From contig JAFLBF010000008.1 in assembly GCA_017303895.1 (NCBI GenBank), positions 72,813 to 136,812 of the forward strand: a stretch of 64,000 nt of DNA, given 5' to 3'. Within the stretch, counting starts at the first letter, position 1; each line of letters begins with the position of its first letter. Below are positions 27,552 through 35,467 of this stretch, in pieces. Made by a program: the position numbers and the translations under genes. A model generated the notes under the pieces. The model had not been told where the DNA came from. It did no database searches and saw only the letters and a list, made by a program, of their open reading frames with translations. This DNA is from Bacteroidota bacterium (lineage in GTDB: Bacteria > Bacteroidota > Bacteroidia > 2-12-FULL-35-15).

Positions 27552-27680
27552 TTATAAGAAACCTCCCATTTCTGTTTTTACACGATGTCTGTTGCCTTGG
27601 CAATCTTTACGTCCACCACATGAACTCAAGATGATGATCGTTGCCACAACGAACAAGCTTATTCCAATTGTTTTTTTCAT
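27552..27680 (-). CDS. 42-residue predicted lipoprotein
   Basis: A short gene read on the minus strand from ATG at 27680 to TAA at 27554-27552. The product starts MKKTIGISLFVVATIIIL and has a lipobox-like LSSC at residues 18-21, leaving a mature peptide of only 22 residues that begins CGGRKDCQG and ends EMGGFL. The charged n-region, hydrophobic core and lipobox Cys are a complete lipoprotein signal. The stop is one base from the next start, arguing that it is translated. Function is unknown; it may be an outer-membrane anchored micro-lipoprotein. Confidence 0.62.
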   Translation of the reverse strand: MKKTIGISLFVVATIIILSSCGGRKDCQGNRHRVKTEMGGFL

Positions 27681-27706
27681 TTCAGTAGTTTTTGTTTAAA
27701 AAAAAA

Positions 27707-28951
27707 TTAGAACGCAGCAATCTTATCTGACATATACTGTCCGGACTTCAATTTGCCAACGATCTTATTGAAGCAATCAATGGTGTAATTTACATCTTCC
27801 ATTGTATGAGCTGCAGTAGGGATCAAACGTAAAATGATCATTCCTTTTGGCACAACCGGATAAACGACCATTGAACAGAAAATATTGTAATTTTCACGTA
27901 AGTCAAGGATCAAATTAGTAGCTTCCGGAATAGAACCATTCATATACACAGGTGTTACACAAGAGTTGGTATCCCCGATCTCAAATCCGGCTTTTTTCAA
28001 ACCTGATTGTAATGCATTGGTGATCTCCCACAATTTATTTTTCAACTCCGGCTGAGTTCTCATTAATTCAATTCGCTTTAAAGCACCTACTACCAATGGC
28101 ATAGGCAATGCTTTAGCAAATATTTGAGAACGCATGTTGTAACGTAAGTACTCAACAATATTTTCTTCGCTGGAAATGAATCCACCGATCAAAGCAAATG
28201 ATTTCGCAAATGTTCCAAAATAAATATCGATTCCATCCTGGCAACCTTGCTCTTGGCCTGTACCACCACCGGTAGCACCTAATGTGCCGATACCATGTGC
28301 ATCATCCACGAACAAACGGAATTTGAATTTTTTCTTTAACTCAACGATCTCTTTTAATTTTCCTTGATCGCCACGCATACCAAAAACGCCTTCCGTGATC
28401 ACTAAAATAGATCCGTTTTGTGCTTCCGCTAATTTTGTAGCACGCTCTAATTGTTTTTCACAATCAGCAATATCATTGTGTTTAAACACATAACGTTTCC
28501 CCATGTGTAAACGAACACCATCTAAAATACAAGCATGTGATTCAGCATCATACACGATCACATCGTGACGATCCACCAAACAATCAATAGCCGAAACCAT
28601 TGCCTGATATCCGAAATTACAAAGGATCGTATCTTCTTTTTGAACGAATGCCGATAATTCAGACTCTAATTGCTCATGAAAATTAGAATTACCGCTCATC
28701 ATACGTGCTCCCATTGGCATTGCAAAACCATATTTCGCAGCAGCATCCGCATCGGCTTTACGTACTTCAGGGTGATTCGCTAATCCTAAATAGTTATTTA
28801 AACTCCAATTCAAACGCTCTTTTCCTCTAAAGATCATTTTTGGACCGATCTCCCCTTCTAATTTAGGGAAAGTAAAGTATCCATGTGACTCTTTTGCGTG
28901 CATTCCAATTGGACCACGATTTGCTTTGATCTTTTCAAATAAATCTTTCAT
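27707..28951 (-). CDS. Alpha-oxoamine synthase (serine palmitoyltransferase / KBL / BioF family)
   Basis: A 414-residue PLP enzyme. WSLNNYLGLANHP and GARMMSGN about residues 48-85, the substrate loop ILCNFGYQAMVSAIDCL, ESHACI, VDDAHGIGTLG (PLP-binding Asp/His about 215-220) and GTFAKSFALIGGF (Schiff-base Lys about 248) are all intact. The family condenses an amino acid with an acyl-CoA. The N-terminal GPIGMHAKESHGYFTFPKLEG block resembles Bacteroidota enzymes assigned to sphingolipid synthesis (serine palmitoyltransferase), but glycine C-acetyltransferase or BioF activity cannot be ruled out. It is a single gene with its own promoter. Confidence 0.85.
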   Translation of the reverse strand: MKDLFEKIKANRGPIGMHAKESHGYFTFPKLEGEIGPKMIFRGKERLNWSLNNYLGLANHPEVRKADADAAAKYGFAMPMGARMMSGNSNFHEQLESELSAFVQKEDTILCNFGYQAMVSAIDCLVDRHDVIVYDAESHACILDGVRLHMGKRYVFKHNDIADCEKQLERATKLAEAQNGSILVITEGVFGMRGDQGKLKEIVELKKKFKFRLFVDDAHGIGTLGATGGGTGQEQGCQDGIDIYFGTFAKSFALIGGFISSEENIVEYLRYNMRSQIFAKALPMPLVVGALKRIELMRTQPELKNKLWEITNALQSGLKKAGFEIGDTNSCVTPVYMNGSIPEATNLILDLRENYNIFCSMVVYPVVPKGMIILRLIPTAAHTMEDVNYTIDCFNKIVGKLKSGQYMSDKIAAF

Positions 28952-28989
28952 TTTATCGTTAAGTTTTGTGATTTCTAAAAATTAAAGGG

Positions 28990-29021
28990 CAAATTTACTG
29001 TTTTTTGCCCCTATTTTCAAA
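28990..29021 (-). promoter_or_regulatory. Promoter of the alpha-oxoamine synthase gene
   Basis: On the minus strand TTTG (29021-29018) and TAAATTTG (28997-28990) are 20 bases apart, an exact fit to the Bacteroidota consensus. The start at 28951 is 38 bases downstream of the -7 box. Confidence 0.7.
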
Positions 29022-29052
29022 GGTTTTTTAATTAACAGGGGTCGAAAAAATA

Positions 29053-29086
29053 ATTGTAATTATTCCGCTTAAAAATACTATATTTG
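29053..29086 (+). promoter_or_regulatory. Promoter of bamD
   Basis: TATATTTG (29079-29086) followed by C is an exact -7 box; TTG (29054-29056) lies 22 bases upstream. The ATG at 29098 is only 11 bases past the box, so the transcript leader would be very short. Confidence 0.6.
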
Positions 29087-29097
29087 CTGTCCTTTTT

Positions 29098-29976
29098 ATG
29101 ACAAGAATCTATTCTTACATATTAACAATTTTTGCACTGCTATTGCTTTTGGGTGCTTGTAACACCGAAAAAGTGTATGAATCCACTAATAGCAACAAGA
29201 AAAAACGCTTCGACCCAACCATCGGTAAGTTCAATAAATTGGTTAAAAGTGGCGATATGGATGCTAAATATGCAGCAGCCATTAAATATTTTGAGCAAGA
29301 AGACTACACCCGTGCTCTGACTCTTTTGGAGGAATTGATGAGTGTTTTTAGAGGGACTGCCAAAGCTGAAGAGATCCACTACTACTATGCGTATTGCAAT
29401 TACAACATAGGCGATTATATCATTGCAGGCTATCATTTCCGCAACTATGTGCGTATTTTCCCGATGGGCAAACATGCCGAGGAATGTGCTTACATGAACG
29501 CTTATTGTTTTTACCTGAATTCACCTGAGTACAGCTTGGAACAAATTGATACAAAGCTAGCTATCAAGGAATTCCAAAAATTTGTTAACCAATATCCTAA
29601 AAGCGAGAAGATCCCTGAATGCAACAAACTATTGGATCAGTTAAGAGCAAAATTGGAGCGTAAATCCTATGAAAATGCCATGCTTTACTTCAATATGAGC
29701 GACTACAAGGCTTCCATTGTGGCATTTGGTAATCATCTAAACGACTTCCCGGATACGCCACACCGTGAAGAGATCAACTATTTGACCATAAAATCGCACT
29801 ATTTATTGGCTTTGAACAGTATTGACGCAAAAAAACCGGAGCGATTTAAGGCTGCTGTCGATTCTTATATTAAATTTGCAGAATCTTTTCCAAAATCGGA
29901 TTATTTAAAACAAGCGGAAACGATCTACAATAGTGCATTAAAAAATTTAGAAAAGTATAATAAACAAACATCATAA
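29098..29976 (+). CDS. bamD: Outer membrane assembly lipoprotein BamD
   Basis: A 292-residue lipoprotein: signal peptide with lipobox LLGAC (Cys about residue 21), then a TPR-like helical array. The regions DMDAKYAAAIKYFEQEDYTRAL, YYYAYCNYNIGDYIIAGYHFRNYVRIFP and EFQKFVNQYPKSEKIPECNKL match BamD/YfiO helices. It acts at the inner face of the outer membrane with BamA in folding beta-barrel proteins. rpoZ, coaBC, a porD-like gene and recN follow on the same strand, a conserved Bacteroidota order. Confidence 0.92.
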   Translation: MTRIYSYILTIFALLLLLGACNTEKVYESTNSNKKKRFDPTIGKFNKLVKSGDMDAKYAAAIKYFEQEDYTRALTLLEELMSVFRGTAKAEEIHYYYAYCNYNIGDYIIAGYHFRNYVRIFPMGKHAEECAYMNAYCFYLNSPEYSLEQIDTKLAIKEFQKFVNQYPKSEKIPECNKLLDQLRAKLERKSYENAMLYFNMSDYKASIVAFGNHLNDFPDTPHREEINYLTIKSHYLLALNSIDAKKPERFKAAVDSYIKFAESFPKSDYLKQAETIYNSALKNLEKYNKQTS

Positions 29977-29981
29977 ATAAA

Positions 29982-30311
29982 ATGGACTACAAAAAAACAA
30001 ACGCTGATCTTACAACTACAACTCGCGATTTAAGAGACTTAGACGGAAAAACAGGTAACCTTTACGAAAGTATTGCTATTATCTCTAAACGTGCTAACCA
30101 GATCAGTGCGGAAATGAAAGAAGAGCTTACCAATAAATTGGCAGAGTTCGCATCTCATACCGACAATTTGGAGGAGATCTTCGAAAACAGAGAGCAAATT
30201 GAGATCTCTAAATATTATGAGCGTTTACCGAAGCCTTCATTGATCGCTATCAACGAGTTTATGGAAAATAAGATCTATTTCCGTAATCCACAGGCTGATT
30301 CACAAAAGTAA
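29982..30311 (+). CDS. rpoZ: RNA polymerase omega subunit (Bacteroidota type)
   Basis: A 109-residue protein 5 bases after bamD. The core GNLYESIAIISKRANQIS is the RpoZ-like motif (normally near the N-terminus, here after an about 30-residue leader), then a helix EMKEELTNKLAEFASHTD and the C-terminal KYYERLPKPSLIAINEFMENKIYFR typical of the Bacteroidota version. It stabilises beta' and the polymerase core. The gene order bamD-rpoZ-coaBC supports the call. Confidence 0.88.
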   Translation: MDYKKTNADLTTTTRDLRDLDGKTGNLYESIAIISKRANQISAEMKEELTNKLAEFASHTDNLEEIFENREQIEISKYYERLPKPSLIAINEFMENKIYFRNPQADSQK

Positions 30312-30328
30312 TCACAACATTTTTAAAG

Positions 30329-30398
30329 GTTGGCAGTAGGCAATTTTTCAGTAAGCGTTGAGCGACTGTAAACTTGGAACTGCCAACTTTTTGTTTTT
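30329..30398 (+). terminator. Long-loop inverted repeat with T-rich tail between rpoZ and coaBC
   Basis: GTTGGCAGT (30329-30337) pairs perfectly with ACTGCCAAC (30379-30387), enclosing a 41-base loop; TTTTTTGTTTTT-like sequence follows. The loop is longer than in a usual terminator. It may attenuate transcription into coaBC or be an intergenic repeat. Confidence 0.45.
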
Positions 30399-30400
30399 AG

Positions 30401-31600
30401 ATGTTAAAAAACAAGAACATACTCATCGGTGTAACGGGCAGCATTGCGGCCTACAAAATTGCGCATCTGACAAGGCTTTTTGTAAAAGAAGGAGCTCATG
30501 TAAAGATCGTGATGAGCAAAGCTGCCACCGAATTCATTACTCCGCTAACCTTATCTACACTTTCCAAACATCCTGTTTTGATCGATTTTAAGAATGGGGA
30601 TTCAGGGGAATGGAACAACCATGTGGACTTGGGATTATGGGCTGATGTGATGATCATTGCGCCTGCATCAGCCAACACCATTGCAAAAATGGCAAATGGC
30701 ATTTGTGATAATCTGTTGCTAGCCACCTACCTTTCGGCCCGCTGCAAGGTTTATTTTGCTCCTGCCATGGATCTGGACATGTATCAACACCCATCCACAA
30801 AAGCCAACATTCAGAAATTACTTCAATTTGGTAATACGATCATCAAGCCTGAAAATGGTGAATTAGCCAGCGGCTTGATAGGTGAAGGAAGAATGGCAGA
30901 ACCGGAAACCATTCTGTCGTTCATAAAGCAGGAATTTTCAAAAACTCAGCCTCTTAAAGGGAAAAAAGTACTTGTGACTGCCGGTCCGACTTATGAAGCC
31001 ATTGACCCAGTGCGTTTTATAGGCAATCATTCCAGTGGAAAAATGGGATTTGCTTTAGCTGAAACATTAGCAGAACAAGGTGCAGAGGTTACTTTGGTAT
31101 GCGGTCCCACTGCCCTATCCACTACAAATAAGAAAATAAAACGCATAGATATTACCAGTGCTGAAGAGCTTTATAATGCAAGCACCAAAGCATTTCAGCA
31201 AGCAGATATTGCTATTTTAGCAGCTGCTGTTGCTGATTTCAAACCGGCAAAAGTAGCGTCACAAAAGATCAAAAAAAGCAATAATTCCAAAACAATAGAA
31301 CTTGAACCCACCAAAGACACCTTGGCTGAATTGGGTAAACGTAAGAAAAAAGGACAGTTGCTGATCGGATTTGCTTTAGAAACAAACAATGAAATAGAAC
31401 ATGCGAAATTAAAGATCAAGAATAAAAACCTGGATCTGATCGTATTGAATTCATTAAAAGACAAAGGTGCGGGATTCAAGACCGATACCAACAAGATCAC
31501 GCTTATTGACAAATACAATAAAACAACTAAATTTGAGTTAAAAAGCAAGCTTGATACTGCCAAAGACATCATTGCTGCTATTTTAAAATTAAAAAAATAA
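30401..31600 (+). CDS. coaBC: Bifunctional phosphopantothenoylcysteine decarboxylase/synthase
   Basis: A 399-residue CoaBC (Dfp). The N-terminal flavoprotein half shows ILIGVTGSIAAYKIAHL, the catalytic-His region NHVDLG about residue 70, PASANTIAKMANGICDNLL, and PAMDLDMYQHP. The C-terminal synthetase half begins KVLVTAGPTYEAIDPVRFIGNHSSGKMGFALAE. Both steps (cysteine ligation, then decarboxylation) of coenzyme A synthesis are therefore encoded in one chain. It is 89 bases after rpoZ and 2 bases before the porD-like gene. Confidence 0.95.
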   Translation: MLKNKNILIGVTGSIAAYKIAHLTRLFVKEGAHVKIVMSKAATEFITPLTLSTLSKHPVLIDFKNGDSGEWNNHVDLGLWADVMIIAPASANTIAKMANGICDNLLLATYLSARCKVYFAPAMDLDMYQHPSTKANIQKLLQFGNTIIKPENGELASGLIGEGRMAEPETILSFIKQEFSKTQPLKGKKVLVTAGPTYEAIDPVRFIGNHSSGKMGFALAETLAEQGAEVTLVCGPTALSTTNKKIKRIDITSAEELYNASTKAFQQADIAILAAAVADFKPAKVASQKIKKSNNSKTIELEPTKDTLAELGKRKKKGQLLIGFALETNNEIEHAKLKIKNKNLDLIVLNSLKDKGAGFKTDTNKITLIDKYNKTTKFELKSKLDTAKDIIAAILKLKK

Positions 31601-31602
31601 AC

Positions 31603-32499
31603 GTGCGTAAAACGATACTATATTTTCTACTTCTGATCACCTCCTTCAGTTTTGCTCAAGAGCTGAACTGTAAAGTACAAGTTTTATCTCAGCAAATTCA
31701 AGGAACTGATAAGCGTGTGTTTACGACTTTGCAAACAGCCATATTTGAGTTCATGAACAATAAAAAATGGACCAATGATCAGTTTAAACTAGACGAACGA
31801 ATTGACTGCAGTATATTGATCAATGTTACCGAGCGTCCATCTACCGATCAGTTTATTGCAACAATCCAGGTTCAGTCACGCAGACCCGTTTACAAATCAT
31901 CCTACAACTCTGTTTTATTGAATTACAACGATAATGATTTCCAATTTACCTATTTAGAAAATCAACCCTTGGAGTTCAATGAGAATCAATTCACAACTAA
32001 CCTTACTTCTGTTTTAGGCTTTTATGCCTATTTGATCATCGGGATGGATTACGATACATTCGCTATGAATGGCGGAACCACCTATTTACAAAAAGCACAG
32101 AACATTGTAAATCAGGCACAGAACACTTCAGAAACGGGCTGGAGAGCATTTGAAAGTAATAAGAACAGATACTGGTTGATCAACAATATGCTGGATGCAC
32201 CATTTATCAATATCAGAGAGTGTATGTACAATTATCACCGTAAAGGATTGGATGAAATGGTTTCCAATAAAGAAGGTGGCCGTGCCAATATTTTAGAAGC
32301 ATTGGAATCATTAAGAAAAGTCCACCAAGCCCGTCCGCTTTCTTTTGCTATGCAAGTATTTTTCAATGCGAAGTCAGACGAGATAATCAACATCTTTTCA
32401 GGTGCATTTTCTGATGAAAAATCAAAAGTGATCACATTGCTTAACGATATCGATCCTACCAATAGTAACAAGTACCAAAAGATCATGGCGAATCAGTAA
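31603..32499 (+). CDS. porD: PorD-like protein (DUF4835)
   Basis: A 298-residue exported protein with signal peptide MRKTILYFLLLITSFSFAQ. The mature part has LNCKVQVLSQQIQGTDKRVFTTLQTAIFEFMNNKKWT and a C-terminal block around GGRANILEALESLRKVHQARPLS, matching the DUF4835/PorD family, reported to be needed for type IX secretion in Porphyromonas gingivalis. The start is GTG 31603, 2 bases after coaBC. Its presence fits the T9SS-sorted protein in this window. The exact biochemical role is unresolved. Confidence 0.87.
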   Translation: MRKTILYFLLLITSFSFAQELNCKVQVLSQQIQGTDKRVFTTLQTAIFEFMNNKKWTNDQFKLDERIDCSILINVTERPSTDQFIATIQVQSRRPVYKSSYNSVLLNYNDNDFQFTYLENQPLEFNENQFTTNLTSVLGFYAYLIIGMDYDTFAMNGGTTYLQKAQNIVNQAQNTSETGWRAFESNKNRYWLINNMLDAPFINIRECMYNYHRKGLDEMVSNKEGGRANILEALESLRKVHQARPLSFAMQVFFNAKSDEIINIFSGAFSDEKSKVITLLNDIDPTNSNKYQKIMANQ

Positions 32500-32505
32500 G
32501 TCGGA

Positions 32506-32553
32506 GTTAAAAGGTTGGAAGGTTAAAAAGTTGGAGAGTTGAAGATGTTGGAG
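32506..32553. repeat. Intergenic tandem repeat, 16-bp period, three copies
   Basis: Units begin at 32506 (GTTAAAAGGTTGGAAG), 32522 (GTTAAAAAGTTGGAGA) and 32538 (GTTGAAGATGTTGGAG). Units 1 and 2 match at 13 of 16 bases; unit 3 is more diverged. It lies just after the porD-like stop. The gap 32500-32787 (288 bases) up to recN also holds the hairpin-like element at 32629-32667. Confidence 0.65.
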
Positions 32554-32628
32554 TAAACAATTCATCAAACATCCGCTATCAATCATCAATCGCTATTTAT
32601 CAATCTCTAAACTTCCATGTTCACAAGC

Positions 32629-32667
32629 GTTCTCGATACAGCTCGTTCCTCGCCACTCGAACTGACG
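32629..32667. repeat. REP-like intergenic element
   Basis: This 39-base segment begins GTTCTCGATACAGCTCG and ends CCACTCGAACTGACG. On the minus strand it opens CGTCAGTTCGAG and ends TCGAGAAC. That style resembles the dispersed intergenic elements I have seen in Flavobacteria and relatives. Only one copy is present here, so the call rests on resemblance. Confidence 0.4.
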
Positions 32668-32787
32668 TTTCATCTTAAAATCCTAGATTCACAATCATCC
32701 ATCAACAATCCCCTTTCCCCACACTGTTAATTTCTTTTGAATTTTTCCTCTAAAGAAAGCCTATTAAAATCCTAACTTAGCATCACT

Positions 32788-34443
32788 ATGCTAAAACATC
32801 TGTCTGTTCAGAATTATGCTTTGATCGACCAGCTTGAGGTTGAATTTGCTGATGGATTAACCATTATTACTGGCGAAACCGGAGCAGGAAAATCGATCTT
32901 GTTAGGTGCATTAGGACTCATTGCCGGTTCGCGTGCCGATATACAATCATTACAGGACAAATCAAAAAAATGCATCATTGAAGCGGCATTCAATATCAAA
33001 GGATATGCATTGAACGATTTTTTCAATGAGCATGAATTAGATTACGAAGCCATAACAACGATCAGAAGAGAGATCAATCCTGAAGGAAAATCAAGAGCCT
33101 TCATCAATGACACTCCTGTTACACTCAATCAATTAAAAGATTTAGGTGAACGATTGATCGATATCCATTCACAACATCAAACATTATCCTTAAATGGAGC
33201 CGATTTTCAGCTGTCGGTGGTAGATGCTTTTGCGAAGCACGAGTCGCTTTTAAATGAATATAAAACTGAATACAAAAACTTCCGTTCACTCGAAAAACAA
33301 CTGAACGAACTGATAGAAAAAGAAGCACAGGCGAAAAAAGACATGGACTATTTTCAGTTTCAATTCAATGAACTGGAAGATGCCAATCTAAAAGCAGGAG
33401 AACAAGCCGCATTAGAGCAGGAATTAGAAACATTGAACAATGCGGAGGATATAAAATTAAATTTATCAAAAGCTGCATTTGGCTTAAGCGGTGGAGAACA
33501 AAATTTACTCTCCTCACTCAATGAGGTCAAAAATATTCTGAATGGATTGAGCAAATTCAAACCGGAAATTGCCGAACTGAATACCCGTATCAATAGCTCC
33601 TACATTGAATTAAAAGATATTTCTAATGAATTGGAAGCCTTAGAACAGGAAATTTTATACGATCCGAAAAGAATTGAGATCTTGAATGATCAGTTGGATG
33701 CTATTTACCGCTTGCAACAAAAACATCAGGTAAAAACTATTGAAGAATTGATCGCTATAAAAGATGAGTTGAGCAACAAACTCCTTGATTTTAGTTCGCT
33801 CGAATCAGAGATCGAAAAAGTTAAAGCATTATTGGAGCGATCAGATAAAACACTTTCAGAAAAAGCAAAAACGATCTCTGAAAATCGCAAAAAAGTGATC
33901 CCGAAGATCGAAAAAGAGATCGGCTCTCTCCTATCTTCCTTATCGATGCCCAATGCTCAGTTAAAGATCGAACAAAAAGCAATGGAGACGTATAGTGCCA
34001 ATGGTATCGACAAGATCAACTTTCTATTCTCTGCAAACAAAGGAAGCGAGTTTAAAGAGCTAAACAAAGTAGCATCCGGAGGTGAATTATCGCGCTTGAT
34101 GCTAAGCATCAAATCATTAATTGCACAACTTACAGCATTACCGACCATTATTTTTGATGAGATCGACACCGGAGTTTCGGGCGATGTAGCCGATAAAGTG
34201 GGAAGTATCATGAATACCATGTCGGGAAAAATGCAAGTGATCACGATCACGCATTTACCTCAAATAGCCAGCAAGGGAGGTTCGCATTTATTTGTGTATA
34301 AAGAAGATAAAAACAACAAAACCTATAGCAATATCAGAAAATTAAGTGCGGATGAACGGGTACAAGAAATTGCTAAAATGCTGAGCACAGGCAATCCTTC
34401 TGCAGCGGCAATAAGCAATGCCAAGGAATTGCTCAAAAACTAA
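32788..34443 (+). CDS. recN: DNA repair protein RecN
   Basis: A 551-residue SMC-like ATPase. Walker A ITGETGAGKSILLGALGL at residues 28-45, a Q-loop-like DIHSQHQTLSL, two coiled-coil arms about 160-370, then the signature LNKVASGGELSRLMLSIK about residue 424 and Walker B PTIIFDEIDTGVSGDVADKVG. RecN helps hold broken DNA ends during double-strand break repair. It closes the bamD-rpoZ-coaBC-porD run. Confidence 0.95.
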   Translation: MLKHLSVQNYALIDQLEVEFADGLTIITGETGAGKSILLGALGLIAGSRADIQSLQDKSKKCIIEAAFNIKGYALNDFFNEHELDYEAITTIRREINPEGKSRAFINDTPVTLNQLKDLGERLIDIHSQHQTLSLNGADFQLSVVDAFAKHESLLNEYKTEYKNFRSLEKQLNELIEKEAQAKKDMDYFQFQFNELEDANLKAGEQAALEQELETLNNAEDIKLNLSKAAFGLSGGEQNLLSSLNEVKNILNGLSKFKPEIAELNTRINSSYIELKDISNELEALEQEILYDPKRIEILNDQLDAIYRLQQKHQVKTIEELIAIKDELSNKLLDFSSLESEIEKVKALLERSDKTLSEKAKTISENRKKVIPKIEKEIGSLLSSLSMPNAQLKIEQKAMETYSANGIDKINFLFSANKGSEFKELNKVASGGELSRLMLSIKSLIAQLTALPTIIFDEIDTGVSGDVADKVGSIMNTMSGKMQVITITHLPQIASKGGSHLFVYKEDKNNKTYSNIRKLSADERVQEIAKMLSTGNPSAAAISNAKELLKN

Positions 34444-34460
34444 AGGATTTGCTATATTTG
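34429..34460 (+). promoter_or_regulatory. Promoter of fabI
   Basis: TTG (34429-34431) and TATATTTG (34453-34460) are 21 bases apart, an exact -7 match. The -33 element lies inside the last codons of recN. The leader to fabI is about 110 bases and contains the 14-bp tandem repeat at 34466-34507. Confidence 0.65.
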
Positions 34461-34465
34461 TAAAA

Positions 34466-34507
34466 GATGTCGGACGGTAGATGATGGACGATTGATGTTG
34501 GATGTTA
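34466..34507. repeat. Tandem repeat, 14-bp period, in the fabI leader
   Basis: Three units start at 34466 (GATGTCGGACGGTA), 34480 (GATGATGGACGATT) and 34494 (GATGTTGGATGTTA), followed by a partial GACG. All begin GATG and share G-G-A in the middle. They fall just after the predicted transcription start. Confidence 0.6.
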
Positions 34508-34574
34508 GACGTTTTTAAATAAATAACATAATAAATCAATAATTAATTAACTCAACAATTCTAAACTAAACAAT

Positions 34575-35390
34575 ATGTCATACAATTTATTAAAAGGAAA
34601 ACGCGGGATCATTACAGGAGCATTGGACGAAAATTCTATTGCCTGGAAAGTAGCTGAGAAAGCACATGAGCAAGGTGCTACATTTGTATTAACGAATGCA
34701 CCGATAGCCATGCGTATGGGTGAGATCAACAAATTGGCGGAAAAAACCAATTCGAAAATTATTCCGGCAGATGCTACCAATGTGGAAGACCTGACAAAAC
34801 TATTTACCGAATCACAAGAAGTATTAGGTGGAAAGATCGACTTTGTATTGCATTCTATTGGTATGAGTGTGAACATCCGTAAGAACATTCCTTACACAGA
34901 GTCTAATTATGATTATTTCATGAAAGGGATCGATGTATCTGCCATGTCATTTCACAAGATGTTAGCAGTAGCTAAAAAGCTGGATGCGATCAATGAATGG
35001 GGAAGTGTGGTAGCATTAACCCATATGGCTGCTCAGCGTACCTATCCATTCTATACGGATATGGCTGATATCAAAGCAATGTTAGAATCAATTGCACGTA
35101 GCTTTGGATACCATTACGGTCTAGAGAAAAAAGTACGTATCAACACGGTTTCTCAATCACCAACAAAAACAACTGCTGGAACCGGTATTAAAGGCTTTGG
35201 CGATTTCTATGACTATGCTGATTCTATTGCACCATTAGGAAATGCAAGTGCTGAAGACTGTGCGAACTATTGTATCACTTTATTCTCTGATTTAACACGC
35301 ATGGTAACGATGCAAAATCTTTTCCATGATGGTGGTTATTCTACAACAGGTGTGAGTATGGAAGTAATGAGTAAGTTGGGAATTCAGTAA
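34575..35390 (+). CDS. fabI: Enoyl-[acyl-carrier-protein] reductase (NADH)
   Basis: A 271-residue FabI-type SDR. The atypical nucleotide loop GALDENSIAWKVAEKAHEQGA is FabI-specific, DFVLHSIGMS lies about residue 95, and the active site YTDMADIKA (Y-x6-K) about residue 155. The final TMQNLFHDGGYSTTGV is conserved. It reduces trans-2-enoyl-ACP in the last step of fatty acid elongation. Bacteroidota versions share this NAPIAMRMGEI segment. Isolated gene with its own promoter and a strong terminator. Confidence 0.94.
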   Translation: MSYNLLKGKRGIITGALDENSIAWKVAEKAHEQGATFVLTNAPIAMRMGEINKLAEKTNSKIIPADATNVEDLTKLFTESQEVLGGKIDFVLHSIGMSVNIRKNIPYTESNYDYFMKGIDVSAMSFHKMLAVAKKLDAINEWGSVVALTHMAAQRTYPFYTDMADIKAMLESIARSFGYHYGLEKKVRINTVSQSPTKTTAGTGIKGFGDFYDYADSIAPLGNASAEDCANYCITLFSDLTRMVTMQNLFHDGGYSTTGVSMEVMSKLGIQ

Positions 35391-35391
35391 G

Positions 35392-35429
35392 AAGTATAAA
35401 GTAGTAAGTATAAGGTATAAAGTATATTA
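35392..35429. repeat. Tandem repeat, 14-bp period, after fabI
   Basis: Units begin at 35392 (AAGTATAAAGTAGT), 35406 (AAGTATAAGGTATA) and 35420 (AAGTATATTA, partial). It sits between the fabI stop and the terminator, in transcribed but untranslated sequence. Confidence 0.6.
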
Positions 35430-35436
35430 CCTCTAA

Positions 35437-35466
35437 TAAAAAAGGACTCAAATGAGTCCTTTTTTA
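35437..35466. terminator. Bidirectional rho-independent terminator
   Basis: GGACTC (35444-35449) pairs with GAGTCC (35454-35459) around AAAT, with flanking A and T tracts extending the stem. It serves fabI on plus and the TonB receptor on minus. Confidence 0.88.
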
Positions 35467-35467
35467 T

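Noticed and set aside
32554-32787. A small gene before recN
   Set aside because: No frame gives a convincing product; the stretch is low-complexity with a REP-like element.
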